A stretch of DNA of 64,000 bases from Erythrobacter oryzae (GTDB lineage: Bacteria; Pseudomonadota; Alphaproteobacteria; Sphingomonadales; Sphingomonadaceae). Below the pieces are notes generated by a model. It worked only from the letters and a program-made list of their open reading frames with translations, had not been told where the DNA came from and ran no database searches. Made by a program: the position numbers and the translations under genes. Below are positions 1-9,030 of this stretch, one piece after another. The stretch lies in NCBI RefSeq assembly GCF_030271515.1, contig NZ_JASCXI010000002.1:434001-498000 (forward strand), written 5' to 3'. Numbering within the stretch: the first letter of the stretch is position 1; the number at the start of each line of letters is the position of its first letter.

Positions 1-1024
1 GCGGCGCGGTGCCGTCCGCCCCGCCGTCGATCTCGAAACGGTAGCCGCGCGTCGCCGCCTCGGGCTTGCCGGAGCCATCGTCGACCAGCGGGCGGACGCC
101 GGAATAGGTCCAGACGACATCGGCAGGGGTGACGGGCTGGCGGAAATATTCCGAGGCGCCCTCGCACAGATAGGCGATCTCTTCCGCGCTGGCCCTGACC
201 TCGTCGAGCCCCGCCTTGTGATCGACATCGGTGGTGCCGATCAGCGTGAAGTCGCGCTCGTAGGGGATGGCGAAGAAGATCCGCCCGTCTGGCAGCTGGA
301 AGAAATAGGCGAAGTCGTGCTCGAACAGTTTCCTGACGACGATGTGCGAGCCGCGCACGAGGCGCATCTTTTGCGACGAAGGCTCGCCCGCGCGGCCGAG
401 CAGGTCGAGCACGCGTGGCCCCGCCGCATTGACCACGGCGCGGGCGTGGAAGGTCTCGCCGCCGGCCTCGATGCGCCACGCGTCTCCCTCGCGGGCGAGC
501 GCGGTTACTTCGCAGCGCGTGCGCACTTCGGCGCCCCGGTCGGCGGCATCGCGGGCGTTGAGCACCACCAGCCGTGCATCATCCACCCAGCCATCGGAAT
601 AGGCGAAGGCGCGGGTGTATTCGCTCTTCAGGGGTGCCCCCGCCGGGTGGCGCGTCAGATCGACACTCTCGGCGGCGGGCAGGCGTTTGCGGCCGCCGAT
701 ATGGTCGTAGAGAAACAGCCCGAGCCTTAGCAGCCAGCGCGGGCGCAGGCCGGGGCGGTGGGGAAGGATGAAGCGCAGCGGCCAGATGATGTGCGGCGCG
801 ATCCCCCACAGCACCTCGCGCTCCGACAGGCTCTCGCGCACGAGGGCGAATTCGTAGTGCTCGAGGTAGCGAAGGCCGCCATGGATCAGCTTGGTCGAGT
901 TGGACGAGGTGCCTTCAGCCAGATCGCCGCGTTCGAGCAGCAGCACCTTCGCCCCGCGTCCCGCCGCATCGCGCGCAATCCCGGCGCCGTTCACGCCGCC
1001 GCCGATCACCGCAAGGTCGAACAT
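1..1024 (-). CDS. glpD: Glycerol-3-phosphate dehydrogenase GlpD, partial (C-terminus outside window)
   Basis: FAD-dependent oxidation of sn-glycerol-3-phosphate to dihydroxyacetone phosphate at the inner membrane. The N-terminus shows the dinucleotide-binding start MFDLAVIGGGVNGAGIARD, then TSSNSTKLIHGGLRYLEHYEF, which is typical of aerobic GlpD. About 341 residues are present; the rest lies beyond position 1. ATG at 1024 is preceded by GGGTGAG. It begins 5 bp after the yeiH stop on the same strand, so the two are probably cotranscribed. Glycerol released from sulfoquinovosyl-glycerol by the nearby glycosidase would feed this enzyme after phosphorylation; no glycerol kinase is seen in the window. 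The family is clear; the link to sulfoglycolysis is inferred. Confidence 0.9.
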   Translation of the reverse strand, partial: MFDLAVIGGGVNGAGIARDAAGRGAKVLLLERGDLAEGTSSNSTKLIHGGLRYLEHYEFALVRESLSEREVLWGIAPHIIWPLRFILPHRPGLRPRWLLRLGLFLYDHIGGRKRLPAAESVDLTRHPAGAPLKSEYTRAFAYSDGWVDDARLVVLNARDAADRGAEVRTRCEVTALAREGDAWRIEAGGETFHARAVVNAAGPRVLDLLGRAGEPSSQKMRLVRGSHIVVRKLFEHDFAYFFQLPDGRIFFAIPYERDFTLIGTTDVDHKAGLDEVRASAEEIAYLCEGASEYFRQPVTPADVVWTYSGVRPLVDDGSGKPEAATRGYRFEIDGGADGTAP

Positions 1025-1029
1025 CTGGC

Positions 1030-2121
1030 TCACCCGATCACCCACTGCGCATAGGCGAGCGCCGTCACCAGCGAGGCGATGGTCGCCGCCAGCACCGGCA
1101 TCACCGCCCGCCAGCCGAGGCCCAGCAGCAGATCGGTGCGGGTGCGCATCGCGGTCGCCGTAACCGCGAGCAGCAGCAAAGTCTTCGACAAAGTCAGCGC
1201 GTGGGCGGCCAGCTCGGGCGGGACCGGGGCGAGCGAGTTCACCCCCACCAGCGCAAGGAAGGCGAGGATGAAGCCCGGCAGCACCGGCACCCGCGCGCGG
1301 CCCACGCCTGCGGGCAGCGGCTGCCGCCGTGCGATCCAAAGCGCGGCGAGCGTCACCAGCGGGGCGAGCAGCGCGACGCGGGTGAGTTTTACGACGGTCG
1401 CCTGCGCTCCGGCTGCGTCCGACACGGCAAAGCCTGCGCCAATCGCCTGCGCGACGTCATGGATCGAGGCGCCGACAAGGAAGCCCGCCTGCGCGTCGGT
1501 GAAGCCCAACATGGCGGTGAGCGGAGGATAGGTGACCAGCGCAATGGCACTCGCCGCGGCGAGGATCACCAGCGTGAGCGTGAACAGCGCCTGATCGATC
1601 CGCTCGCGCCCGATCACGCCGTAAAGTGCCAGCGCAGCCGAGGCCCCGCAGATCGCGGTCGCACCCCCGCCGAGGAGGCCGATGGCAGGGCTCTGCCCGG
1701 TCGCGCGTGCGGCGGCCAGCGCGGCGACCAGCGCCGAGGCCATGACCAGCGCGAGCCCGGCGAAGGGGACAATCCCCATCGCGGCGACCTGCATCGCGGT
1801 AACCTGGAAGCCGAGCAGCACGATCCCGGCGCGCAGGCCGTGTCGGCTGACCGCGTCGAGCCCGTCATGGGTGCGCGGATCGGCGGCAGCGAAGTTCACC
1901 GCCAGCCCGATCAGCAGCCCCGCGAGGATGATCGGCACCCCGTAATTCTGCGCCAGCCACGCCGCCGCCGCACCGGCGATGGCGCTGATCGCAAGGCCGG
2001 GGACGAAGCGCGAAAGCGGCTTCCTCTCGGGCTTGGCCGCAGCGGCGCTGTCGGCGAGCATCATCTCGCCGAACAGGTCACCCGCGTAGGCTTCGAAATC
2101 GGGGCTTGGGCCGCGTGTCAT
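1030..2121 (-). CDS. YeiH-family putative sulfate/sulfite exporter
   Basis: A 363-residue polytopic membrane protein with many Ala/Gly/Leu-rich segments. It carries the UPF0324/YeiH-type pattern of glycine-rich re-entrant stretches (GLLIGLAVNF, LLGGGATAICGASAALAL, GFLVGASIHDVAQAIGAG). Members are annotated as putative sulfate exporters. Here it sits between an MFS importer and glpD, close to a desulfonating monooxygenase, so export of the sulfite or sulfate released from sulfoquinovose is the natural reading. That function is inferred from family and context. A conserved motif shared with the receptor/glycosidase region lies immediately upstream (2124-2145). Confidence 0.75.
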   Translation of the reverse strand: MTRGPSPDFEAYAGDLFGEMMLADSAAAAKPERKPLSRFVPGLAISAIAGAAAAWLAQNYGVPIILAGLLIGLAVNFAAADPRTHDGLDAVSRHGLRAGIVLLGFQVTAMQVAAMGIVPFAGLALVMASALVAALAAARATGQSPAIGLLGGGATAICGASAALALYGVIGRERIDQALFTLTLVILAAASAIALVTYPPLTAMLGFTDAQAGFLVGASIHDVAQAIGAGFAVSDAAGAQATVVKLTRVALLAPLVTLAALWIARRQPLPAGVGRARVPVLPGFILAFLALVGVNSLAPVPPELAAHALTLSKTLLLLAVTATAMRTRTDLLLGLGWRAVMPVLAATIASLVTALAYAQWVIG

Positions 2122-2123
2122 GA

Positions 2124-2145
2124 TGTATTCTGTCTCACGGTGTCA
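2124..2145. promoter_or_regulatory. Candidate operator A of the sulfoquinovose locus
   Basis: Matches site B at 5974-5995 as TGYATTCTGTC-N3-CGGTGTCA. It contains two TGTC half-sites spaced 10 bp apart, one helical turn. It lies just 3 bp upstream of the yeiH start codon, within the 69-bp gap after the MFS gene. It could be an operator for the LacI-family regulator at 8024-9028 or a shared promoter element; the protein that binds is not known. Confidence 0.45.
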
Positions 2146-2190
2146 CAAGCCTACCGCGCGGCCCTTTGCAATGCAACCGCGCGCGCAGGG

Positions 2191-3459
2191 TCAGTCGAAC
2201 AACTCGGTATCGCTCACCGGGCGGCGGATCTCGGGGAGCAGCAACTGGAACCATGCCAGCGCGACAAGGTAGGACGCGGCGGCAAAGGCGAACAGCGGGC
2301 CGTAGCCGAGCCCCGCATCGAGCACGCGCCCTGCCACAAGACTGATCGCCACCCCGCCCATATTGCCCATGAAGGCGCCGAAAGCCGTCACCCGCCCGAC
2401 CTTCTCGCCCGGCACCACGTCGGTGATGGTCGAGAACAGCGAGAGCGAGAAGCCCTGGTGCCCGGCCATCACGACGCCGATCATCACCGCCACCGGCCAG
2501 AAGCCCCCCAGCTGGAGCACCAGCGGTAGCGGCGCGACGATAAGGGCGCAGACCAGCATCACGCCCTTCCTCACGCGGTTGGGGCTGAAGCCCGCCTCGA
2601 GCAGCCGGGTCGAGACCCACCCGGCCAGCAGCGCGCCGAGCCCCGATCCCGCAAAGGCAATCGCCAGCGGCACCGCCAGCTCCAGCGTCGAAAGGCCGAA
2701 TTGCTTGCGGTAGTAATCCGCCAGCCAGAAGTTGATGAACCACCAGGTCATGTCCGAGAGCGCCTTGGCCACGACAATCGCCCAGGTCTGGCGGTTCAGC
2801 AGGATCGCGCCGTACGGCGCGCTTCCGGCCCCGACGGCAGTCGCTTCAGCGCCCTGTGCCGCATTCAGCCCCGCCACCCCGCGCGCGAGCCACATCCACG
2901 CGAGCAGCGACACGAAGCCGCCGATCCCGCCCGCCACCAGCGCCCCGCGCCAGCCCACTGCCAGCGCCAGCGCGGGGATCACGAAAGGCATCGCGATCGT
3001 CCCCGCGCCCGCCAGCATGGTCGCAAAGCCGAAGGCGAAGCTGCGCTTGTCGGGCGGAAACAGCGTCGCGACGGTCTTGATGGTAAGCGGCGTCTGCACC
3101 GCTTCGGTCACCCCGAGGCCGACACGCGCCGCAACCACCTGCCAGGTGGTGAGCGCCCAGCCATGCGCCATCGCGGCGAGGCTCCAGGCCGACGCGCCGA
3201 CCTGCATCGAGCGGTTGACCCCGAGCCGGTCGACCAGCCAGCCGGTGAACAGGAAAGCAAAGGCGGCCGAGAACTGCGTGACCGCGGCGAGATCGCCGAA
3301 GTCGCTGTCGGTCCAGCCGAAATCCTCCATCATGTCGGGCTTGAGGATCGCGATGATCGGCCGGTCCATCGCGTTGAACACCCCCGCGACGCACAGCACC
3401 GTGAACAGGCTCCAGCGCAGGCGCGGGGCGATGGAGGAGGGGGCGTCTGCGGCCATCAC
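2191..3459 (-). CDS. MFS transporter, ACS/hexuronate-type, probable sulfoquinovose or SQ-glycerol importer
   Basis: A 422-residue major facilitator with about 12 hydrophobic segments. An early segment has FNAMDRPIIAILKPDM followed by a GWLVDRLGVNRSM loop, the cytoplasmic D-R-x-G signature. Overall it resembles the anion:cation symporter group, which carries anionic sugars such as hexuronates. The anionic sulfosugar fits that substrate class. It sits between the TonB receptor and yeiH/glpD, all on the same strand. Its start is 99 bp beyond the receptor stop, with a hairpin terminator between. No ABC importer is seen, unlike the Agrobacterium SMO locus. Substrate is inferred from context. Confidence 0.8.
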   Translation of the reverse strand: MMAADAPSSIAPRLRWSLFTVLCVAGVFNAMDRPIIAILKPDMMEDFGWTDSDFGDLAAVTQFSAAFAFLFTGWLVDRLGVNRSMQVGASAWSLAAMAHGWALTTWQVVAARVGLGVTEAVQTPLTIKTVATLFPPDKRSFAFGFATMLAGAGTIAMPFVIPALALAVGWRGALVAGGIGGFVSLLAWMWLARGVAGLNAAQGAEATAVGAGSAPYGAILLNRQTWAIVVAKALSDMTWWFINFWLADYYRKQFGLSTLELAVPLAIAFAGSGLGALLAGWVSTRLLEAGFSPNRVRKGVMLVCALIVAPLPLVLQLGGFWPVAVMIGVVMAGHQGFSLSLFSTITDVVPGEKVGRVTAFGAFMGNMGGVAISLVAGRVLDAGLGYGPLFAFAAASYLVALAWFQLLLPEIRRPVSDTELFD

Positions 3460-3505
3460 GGGTTCCTACTTGGGGCAGTCACGGGCAGGCAAGCGCGAGA
3501 CGAAA

Positions 3506-3533
3506 GGGGCCGCCGGATCGCTCCGACGGCCCC
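3506..3533 (-). terminator. Hairpin terminator after the TonB receptor gene
   Basis: On the minus strand GGGGCCGTCGGA pairs with TCCGGCGGCCCC (12 bp, one G-T wobble, 4-nt loop) and is followed by TTTCGTC. It lies 25 bp past the receptor stop and before the MFS gene, so it may end or attenuate transcription into the MFS-yeiH-glpD genes. Confidence 0.65.
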
Positions 3534-3558
3534 CGTTTTCGTCACGCTTCCATGCGGA

Positions 3559-5874
3559 TCAGAACGTCCGCACGCGCAAGGACACGCCGAAATAGCGGTC
3601 CGCATCGCGCGGGATCTGCAAGCGGCGGCCGTTCTCGATGTTGAGCAGCACGTAGCTTTCGTCCGCGATGTTGCGGGCGTGGAAGGTCACGCGGTACTTG
3701 TCGTCCGGGTCCGAGAAGCCGAGCGAGGCGTTCCAGATGCCGTAGGGGTCGATCCGGGTCGACGCCGCCTGCCCGAGGTCCGAATACTGCGTGCTGGTGT
3801 GGCGGTAATCGGTGTTGAGATACAGCGTCACCCCGCCCAGCTCGCGGGTGTAGTCCCCGCCGATGGTGTACACGAACTTCGGGGCGAGCGGCAGCACGGT
3901 GCCGTTGCGCGCGTCGGGCGCGTTGGTGGTGGGGTTGGGGTTGAACTCCGTCACGCGGGCATCGGCATAGGCCGCGCTCGCGCGAAGGTTGAGGCCGTCG
4001 ACCGGGTTGACGACGAGGTCGGCTTCGAAGCCCTCGCTCTTCACCTTGCCCGCGTTGGTCAGGTTCGAGATCGTCGCGCCGTTCACGACGATGAAGTTGT
4101 TCGCCTGGAACCCGTCATAGGTAACCGTGAAGGCCGCCACATTGAGCTGCACGCGGTTGTCGAGGAACTGGGTCTTCGCCCCGATCTCGAAGCTGTCGGA
4201 CAGCTCCTCGGAAATCGGCACCGCGTTGTTGGGGGCGGTGTGGTTGAAGAACACGTTGAAGGCCGGACCCTTGTAGCCGCGGGTGTAGGACCCGTAGAGC
4301 ATGATGTCCTCGGTCGGCTTGAATTGGATCGCCGCGCGGCCCGACAGGTTGCCGTTGCTGGTCTCGCCGCGGCTCGTGTTGGTGCCGTTGCCGCCGTTGG
4401 CGATGAGGCCGCCCGCCGGGTTGAGGTTGGTGCCCGGGCCTGCTGCCGGGAGCCCGGTAACCGCATTCGCTGCCGGAGCACGGGTGTGGGTGAACTGGAG
4501 ATTATCCCAGGTGTAGCGCAGACCGCCGGTCAGTGAGAGCTGGTCGGTGATCTCGTAGGTGGCTTGCCCGAACAGCGCGTAGTTGTTCGACCGCACGTCG
4601 CTGCGCGAGGTGGCGAAGGGGAACAGCGTGTTGACCGTGTCGGTAAGGTTGCACGGCACCGCGCCGCCCGGAAGCACCGGCGTCGTGGTGTTGGCGCAGG
4701 TCACGCCCCGGCGGGTGAAGTCCTGCGTATTGTCCGACTGCCACACAAAGGCGCCGACCTGATAGAAGAACGGCTTGGTCTGGTCCGAGGCGAGGCGGAT
4801 TTCGGCCGAGACCTGTTCGGTCTTCACCGTGCCGAAATCGTGGAACTGGCCCGCGGTGCGGATCGCGCGCGGCAGGAAGTCGCCATCGCGCTGCTCCGAG
4901 TTCTCCCAGTTGCGATAGCCGAGAACGACGCTCAGCGTGTGGGTGTCGGTGATGTCGAAATCGCCGGTGCCGGTCAGGCTCCACTGCCGGTCCTGCGTGG
5001 CGGTGACGAGGTCGTGGTTGATGAAGCGCTGGTCTTCGCCGAGCGCCACGCCGTTCGGCAGGCCGAGCAGGGTATCCTGCAGCGTGCCCTGGCTGGCGCC
5101 GGTCACGTCGGCGCAGCAATCGTCGTCGGCCTTGTAGTAGTCGGCGATCAGGCGGACCTTGTTGCCGCCGTCGTTATAGTCGACGATGCCGCGCAGGCCG
5201 TAGCGCTCGTAGCCGTTGACGGTGTTGTTCCGGCCGCCGTTGATATTGGTGATGTTGCCGTCGAAGCTGCCGTAGAAGCCGGTCAGGCGGGCGCTGAGGT
5301 TTTCGGCGATCGGGCCGCTGACCGCGGCGCGAAGGCGGTATTCCTGACCTTCGAACCAGTCGGCGTTGAATTCGGCCTCGAGCGTGTCGGTGCCGCCCTT
5401 GGAGACGACGTTGACGAGGCCGGCGCTGGCGTTGCGGCCGAACAGCGTGCCCTGCGGCCCGCGCAGCACTTCAAGCCGCTGGAGGTCGACGAGGTCCATG
5501 AAGGCCTGACCCGAACGCGAGAGCACCACGCCGTCGACAACGGTGGACACAGAGGGCTCCGCCGCGACCGAGAAGCTGATCGTGCCCACGCCGCGCATCA
5601 CGATCGCGCTGTTGGCGCTGGTGGTGCCCTTGCGGAAGGTCACCGAGGGCACGACGGTCGAGATGTTCTCGAGGCTGATGACGCCCGCCTGCTGCAGCCG
5701 GTCGCCCGACACAGCGGCGATCGCGATCGGCACGTCCTGAACGTTTTCCTCGACTTTCTGGGCGGTGACGATGATTTCCTCGACCTGCGCGAGCGCCGGA
5801 GCGGCGGAAGCGAAAGCGAGCGAACTGGCCGACAGGGCCAGCGCCTTGAGCGCAAAACGGGTGGTGGCGGACAT
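3559..5874 (-). CDS. TonB-dependent receptor, probable sulfoquinovoside uptake
   Basis: Outer-membrane 22-strand receptor of 771 residues. It has a signal peptide ending ALAQ, then the plug start EEIIVTAQKVEENVQDVPIA. Plug motifs include GTLFGRNASAGLVNVVSKGG, and the barrel ends in an aromatic residue (VRTF). I chose ATG 5874 because AGGGGAG lies 7 bp upstream and it begins directly at the signal peptide; an in-frame ATG 21 bp earlier is less likely. It is divergent from the sulfoquinovosidase gene with 164 bp between, which holds candidate operator B. Such receptors normally bring large or scarce substrates across the outer membrane. The substrate is inferred from the neighbours. Confidence 0.9.
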   Translation of the reverse strand: MSATTRFALKALALSASSLAFASAAPALAQVEEIIVTAQKVEENVQDVPIAIAAVSGDRLQQAGVISLENISTVVPSVTFRKGTTSANSAIVMRGVGTISFSVAAEPSVSTVVDGVVLSRSGQAFMDLVDLQRLEVLRGPQGTLFGRNASAGLVNVVSKGGTDTLEAEFNADWFEGQEYRLRAAVSGPIAENLSARLTGFYGSFDGNITNINGGRNNTVNGYERYGLRGIVDYNDGGNKVRLIADYYKADDDCCADVTGASQGTLQDTLLGLPNGVALGEDQRFINHDLVTATQDRQWSLTGTGDFDITDTHTLSVVLGYRNWENSEQRDGDFLPRAIRTAGQFHDFGTVKTEQVSAEIRLASDQTKPFFYQVGAFVWQSDNTQDFTRRGVTCANTTTPVLPGGAVPCNLTDTVNTLFPFATSRSDVRSNNYALFGQATYEITDQLSLTGGLRYTWDNLQFTHTRAPAANAVTGLPAAGPGTNLNPAGGLIANGGNGTNTSRGETSNGNLSGRAAIQFKPTEDIMLYGSYTRGYKGPAFNVFFNHTAPNNAVPISEELSDSFEIGAKTQFLDNRVQLNVAAFTVTYDGFQANNFIVVNGATISNLTNAGKVKSEGFEADLVVNPVDGLNLRASAAYADARVTEFNPNPTTNAPDARNGTVLPLAPKFVYTIGGDYTRELGGVTLYLNTDYRHTSTQYSDLGQAASTRIDPYGIWNASLGFSDPDDKYRVTFHARNIADESYVLLNIENGRRLQIPRDADRYFGVSLRVRTF

Positions 5875-5973
5875 TGTGTTCTCCCCTCTGGACATGATCG
5901 ATTCTTTCGGGCGGGTGGTTGCCGATATCCGCCCGTGCGGTCGATCTTTGGCCAGTCGGGTTGCGCTTTCCGC

Positions 5974-5995
5974 TGCATTCTGTCAAGCGGTGTCA
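5974..5995. promoter_or_regulatory. Candidate operator B of the sulfoquinovose locus
   Basis: Second copy of TGYATTCTGTC-N3-CGGTGTCA, with TGTCA repeated at a 10-bp period. It lies in the divergent region between the TonB receptor (minus) and the sulfoquinovosidase (plus), 43 bp before the latter's ATG, a position suited to controlling both genes. The matching copy is at 2124-2145. Confidence 0.5.
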
Positions 5996-6038
5996 GAGTG
6001 GGCCAAGGGACGGGCCGGGACGAGGATGCAGGTCAGGG

Positions 6039-8027
6039 ATGGTGCGGCTGGAGCCGGATGAGGGGGGCGTGACGTTGTGGCTGGCAGGCCACGCGGTGCT
6101 CTCTCATGCGCCCGAATGCCCTGCAATTTCCGTGGCTTCGGGTGCGCCGCAGGTCACCATGGTGCGCGGCAATTTCCGGCTTACGGACGATGCTGTGGCA
6201 GCGAAGCCACTGTGCCGGGCAGAAGTGGATGCGGGCGGCACGGTGGTGCTCTCGAGCGCCGATGACAGCGCCAGACTCGGCCTCACGCTTGCGCCGGATG
6301 CATCGCGGCTGACGCTGAGAGCGCTTTCGGGCCATGACCGCATCACGCTCGACCTCGCGCTTGCTCCAGACGATGTGCTGTGGGGCGGGGGCGAGCAGAT
6401 GAGCCACCTTGTGCTCAATGGCCGCAACTTCCCGCTCTGGACCAGCGAGCCGGGCGTGGGCCGCGAACCCGGCACGCCGCTCACCGATCAGGCCAGCGCC
6501 GACGGAAGCTTTGCTGGCGGCGACTACTGGACGACCAACTATCCCGAACCCACCGTGCTGTGCTCGGGCGGCTGGGCGCTGTGCCTCGCCAACAGCGAAT
6601 ATGCCGAGTTCGACGCGCGCGAGGATGGCCGCTTGCGCATCCATGTCTGGTCGGGCGAGGTCGTCATCGACCTGTTCGAGGGCGCCCCCGCCAGCCTCAC
6701 CCGCCAGCTGGGCGAACGCTTCGGCCCGCGCCAGCCGCTCCCTGACTGGGCCATCGGCGGCGCGGTGGTCGGCCTCAAGCAGGGTGTCTCCTCGTTCGAG
6801 CGGCTCGAAAGGCTGATCGACGCCGGCGCGGCCATCTCCGGCCTGTGGTGCGAGGACTGGGTCGGCATCCGCGAGACCAGCTTCGGCCGCCGCCTGTTCT
6901 GGGACTGGCAGTGGAACGCCGAGCGCTACCCCGATCTGCCCGCGCGCATCGCCGCACTGAAGGACCGCGGCATCCGCTTCCTCGGCTACGTGAACCCCTA
7001 TCTCGCGGTCGACGGCCCGCTGTTCCCCGAGGCCGCCGCCAAGGGCTACTTTGCCCGCGAGTTGGACAGCGATGCCCCCTACCTCGTCGACTTTGGCGAG
7101 TTCCACGCGGGCGTCGTGGACTTCACCAACCCCGAGGCTGCCGACTGGTTCGCCGAGGAGGTGATCGGCAAGCGGATGCTCGATTTCGGGCTCGACGGGT
7201 GGATGGCCGACTTCGGTGAATACCTCCCCACCGACCTGCGCCTCCACGATGGCGACCCCATGCAGGAGCACAACCGCTGGCCGGTGCGCTGGGCCGGGGT
7301 CAACGCCCGCGCGGTCGCCTCGCGGGGGCGGACGGGCGACGTCTTGTGGTTCATGCGCGCCGGGCACACCGGGGTGCAGGCCCATTGCCCCCTGCTGTGG
7401 GCGGGCGACCAGTCGGTGGACTTCTCGCGCCATGACGGCATCGGCACGGTCATCACCGCCGCACTCTCCTCCGGCCTCGTCGGCAACGCCTTCAGCCACT
7501 CGGACGTCGGCGGCTACACCAGCCTGTTCGGCAATGTCCGGACCGAGGAGCTGATCCTCAGGTGGTACGAACTGGGCGCGTTCTCGCCGGTCTTCCGCAC
7601 CCACGAGGGCAACCGTCCGGACGACAACCTCCAGATCGACAGCACCCCCGCGCTGATCGAGGGCTTCGTGCGCTGGAGCCGGGTACACGCGGTGCTTGCA
7701 CCCTATGTCCGCCACCTCGTCGAAGAGGCGCAGACGACGGGCCTCCCCGCCCAGCGCGCGCTGTTCCTGCACCATCCCGGCGACCGCGAGACCTTCACGA
7801 TCCAGGACCAGTTCCTCTATGGCGAGGACCTGATGGTAGCGCCGGTGATCGAAGCGGGAGCGGCGGAGCGCCGCGTCTATCTGCCGCAGGGCGACTGGCG
7901 GCACATCTGGAGCGGCCAGCACTATGCCCCCGGCTGGCACGAGGTGCCTGCACCCATCGGCGCGCCGCCGGTCTTCTACCGCTCCGGCAGCACCTTCGCG
8001 CCCCTGTTCGGGAGCCTCGCCGCATGA
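6039..8027 (+). CDS. yihQ: GH31 sulfoquinovosidase (YihQ/SmoI type)
   Basis: Hydrolyses alpha-sulfoquinovosides, such as the head group of plant and cyanobacterial sulfolipid, to SQ and an alcohol (glycerol). The 662-residue protein aligns throughout with E. coli YihQ from memory. The nucleophile region is GWMADFGEYLPTD (Asp391) and the acid/base is in WAGDQ (Asp457). The residues that in YihQ recognise the sulfonate (Arg301, Trp304, Tyr508) correspond to Arg285, Trp288 and Tyr493; the acid/base-to-Tyr spacing of 36 is identical. No signal peptide is visible, so it is cytoplasmic. I chose ATG 6039 because upstream in-frame sequence resembles no family member. It overlaps the lacI start by 4 bp (ATGA). 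Confidence 0.9.
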   Translation: MVRLEPDEGGVTLWLAGHAVLSHAPECPAISVASGAPQVTMVRGNFRLTDDAVAAKPLCRAEVDAGGTVVLSSADDSARLGLTLAPDASRLTLRALSGHDRITLDLALAPDDVLWGGGEQMSHLVLNGRNFPLWTSEPGVGREPGTPLTDQASADGSFAGGDYWTTNYPEPTVLCSGGWALCLANSEYAEFDAREDGRLRIHVWSGEVVIDLFEGAPASLTRQLGERFGPRQPLPDWAIGGAVVGLKQGVSSFERLERLIDAGAAISGLWCEDWVGIRETSFGRRLFWDWQWNAERYPDLPARIAALKDRGIRFLGYVNPYLAVDGPLFPEAAAKGYFARELDSDAPYLVDFGEFHAGVVDFTNPEAADWFAEEVIGKRMLDFGLDGWMADFGEYLPTDLRLHDGDPMQEHNRWPVRWAGVNARAVASRGRTGDVLWFMRAGHTGVQAHCPLLWAGDQSVDFSRHDGIGTVITAALSSGLVGNAFSHSDVGGYTSLFGNVRTEELILRWYELGAFSPVFRTHEGNRPDDNLQIDSTPALIEGFVRWSRVHAVLAPYVRHLVEEAQTTGLPAQRALFLHHPGDRETFTIQDQFLYGEDLMVAPVIEAGAAERRVYLPQGDWRHIWSGQHYAPGWHEVPAPIGAPPVFYRSGSTFAPLFGSLAA

Positions 8028-9028
8028 GCCGCGCCAATATCCGCGACGTCGCCGCCCGCGCGGGCGTGGCGGTCAAGACCGTCAGCCGGGTGATGAACGG
8101 CCACCCTTACGTGAGCGCCGAGTTGCGCGCCCGGGTCGAGCAGGCGATGGCGGAACTGGACTACCGCCCCTCGGTCGCCGCCCGCATCCTCTCGGGCGCG
8201 AAGTCGGGGCAGGTGGCGCTGATCTACGACAATCACAGCCCCTACTACATGTTCCAGATCCAGAAGGGCTGCTGGGACGTGTGCCACGAGAGCGGCATCC
8301 GCCTCCTCGCCCAGCCGGTCGACGTCGCCGATCCGCGCGTCGGCGAGCAGGTGCGCGGGCTGGTCAGCGAGACCCATGTGGACGGCATCATCCTCTCCTC
8401 CCCCGTCACCGATTGCGACCCTGTGCTGCGCGCGCTTGAGACGATGGACGTGCCCTTCGTGCGCATCTCGCCGGGGACAAATCACGCGCTCACCTCCTCG
8501 GTGTTCATGGACGACGCGCAGGCCGCCGACGACATGACCACCCACCTCATCAACGCCGGCCACCGCCGGATCGGGTTCATCAAGGGCCACACCAACCACA
8601 TGGCCTCCGACGACCGCCTGTTCGGATATCGCCGGGCGCTGGACCGGGTCGGCATCCCGTTCGAGCCCAGCCTCGTGGTCGACGGCGAGTTCGACTTCGA
8701 CAGCGGGGTGCGCGGCGCAAATGCGCTGCTCGACCAGCCCGCCCGGCCGACCGCGATCTTCGCCTCGAACGACGACATGGCCGCGGGCGTGCTCGCGGTG
8801 GCGCATGACCGCGGGATCGCCGTCCCGGCCGAGCTCTCGGTCGCCGGCTTCGACGACACCACGCTGGCGCGCACCGTCTGGCCGCCGCTCACCACTATCC
8901 GCCAGCCGATGGCCGACCTCGCCCGCACGGCGACCCAGATCCTGATCGCAGGCGGGGACATCACCCACAAGCGCCTGCCCCACGAACTCGTCGAGCGCGC
9001 CTCGGTCGCGCCGCCTAAGAGGAACTGA
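8024..9028 (+). CDS. LacI-family regulator of the sulfoquinovose locus
   Basis: 334 residues. The N-terminal helix-turn-helix is IRDVAARAGVAVKTVSRVMNG, with a hinge helix near SVAARILSGAKSG. A periplasmic-binding-protein-like sensor domain follows and ends in the usual SVAGFDDTTLA and WPPLTTIRQP motifs. The start overlaps the sulfoquinovosidase stop (ATGA) and its stop lies 2 bp before the aldo-keto reductase ATG, so it is embedded in the catabolic operon. Candidate targets are the sites at 2124-2145 and 5974-5995. The inducer is probably SQ or a derivative (inferred). Confidence 0.85.
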   Translation: MSRANIRDVAARAGVAVKTVSRVMNGHPYVSAELRARVEQAMAELDYRPSVAARILSGAKSGQVALIYDNHSPYYMFQIQKGCWDVCHESGIRLLAQPVDVADPRVGEQVRGLVSETHVDGIILSSPVTDCDPVLRALETMDVPFVRISPGTNHALTSSVFMDDAQAADDMTTHLINAGHRRIGFIKGHTNHMASDDRLFGYRRALDRVGIPFEPSLVVDGEFDFDSGVRGANALLDQPARPTAIFASNDDMAAGVLAVAHDRGIAVPAELSVAGFDDTTLARTVWPPLTTIRQPMADLARTATQILIAGGDITHKRLPHELVERASVAPPKRN

Positions 9029-9030
9029 CC

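Noticed and set aside
5919..6038. Upstream in-frame ATG of the sulfoquinovosidase
   Set aside because: The 40 extra residues have no counterpart in YihQ and would cover the candidate operator at 5974-5995.
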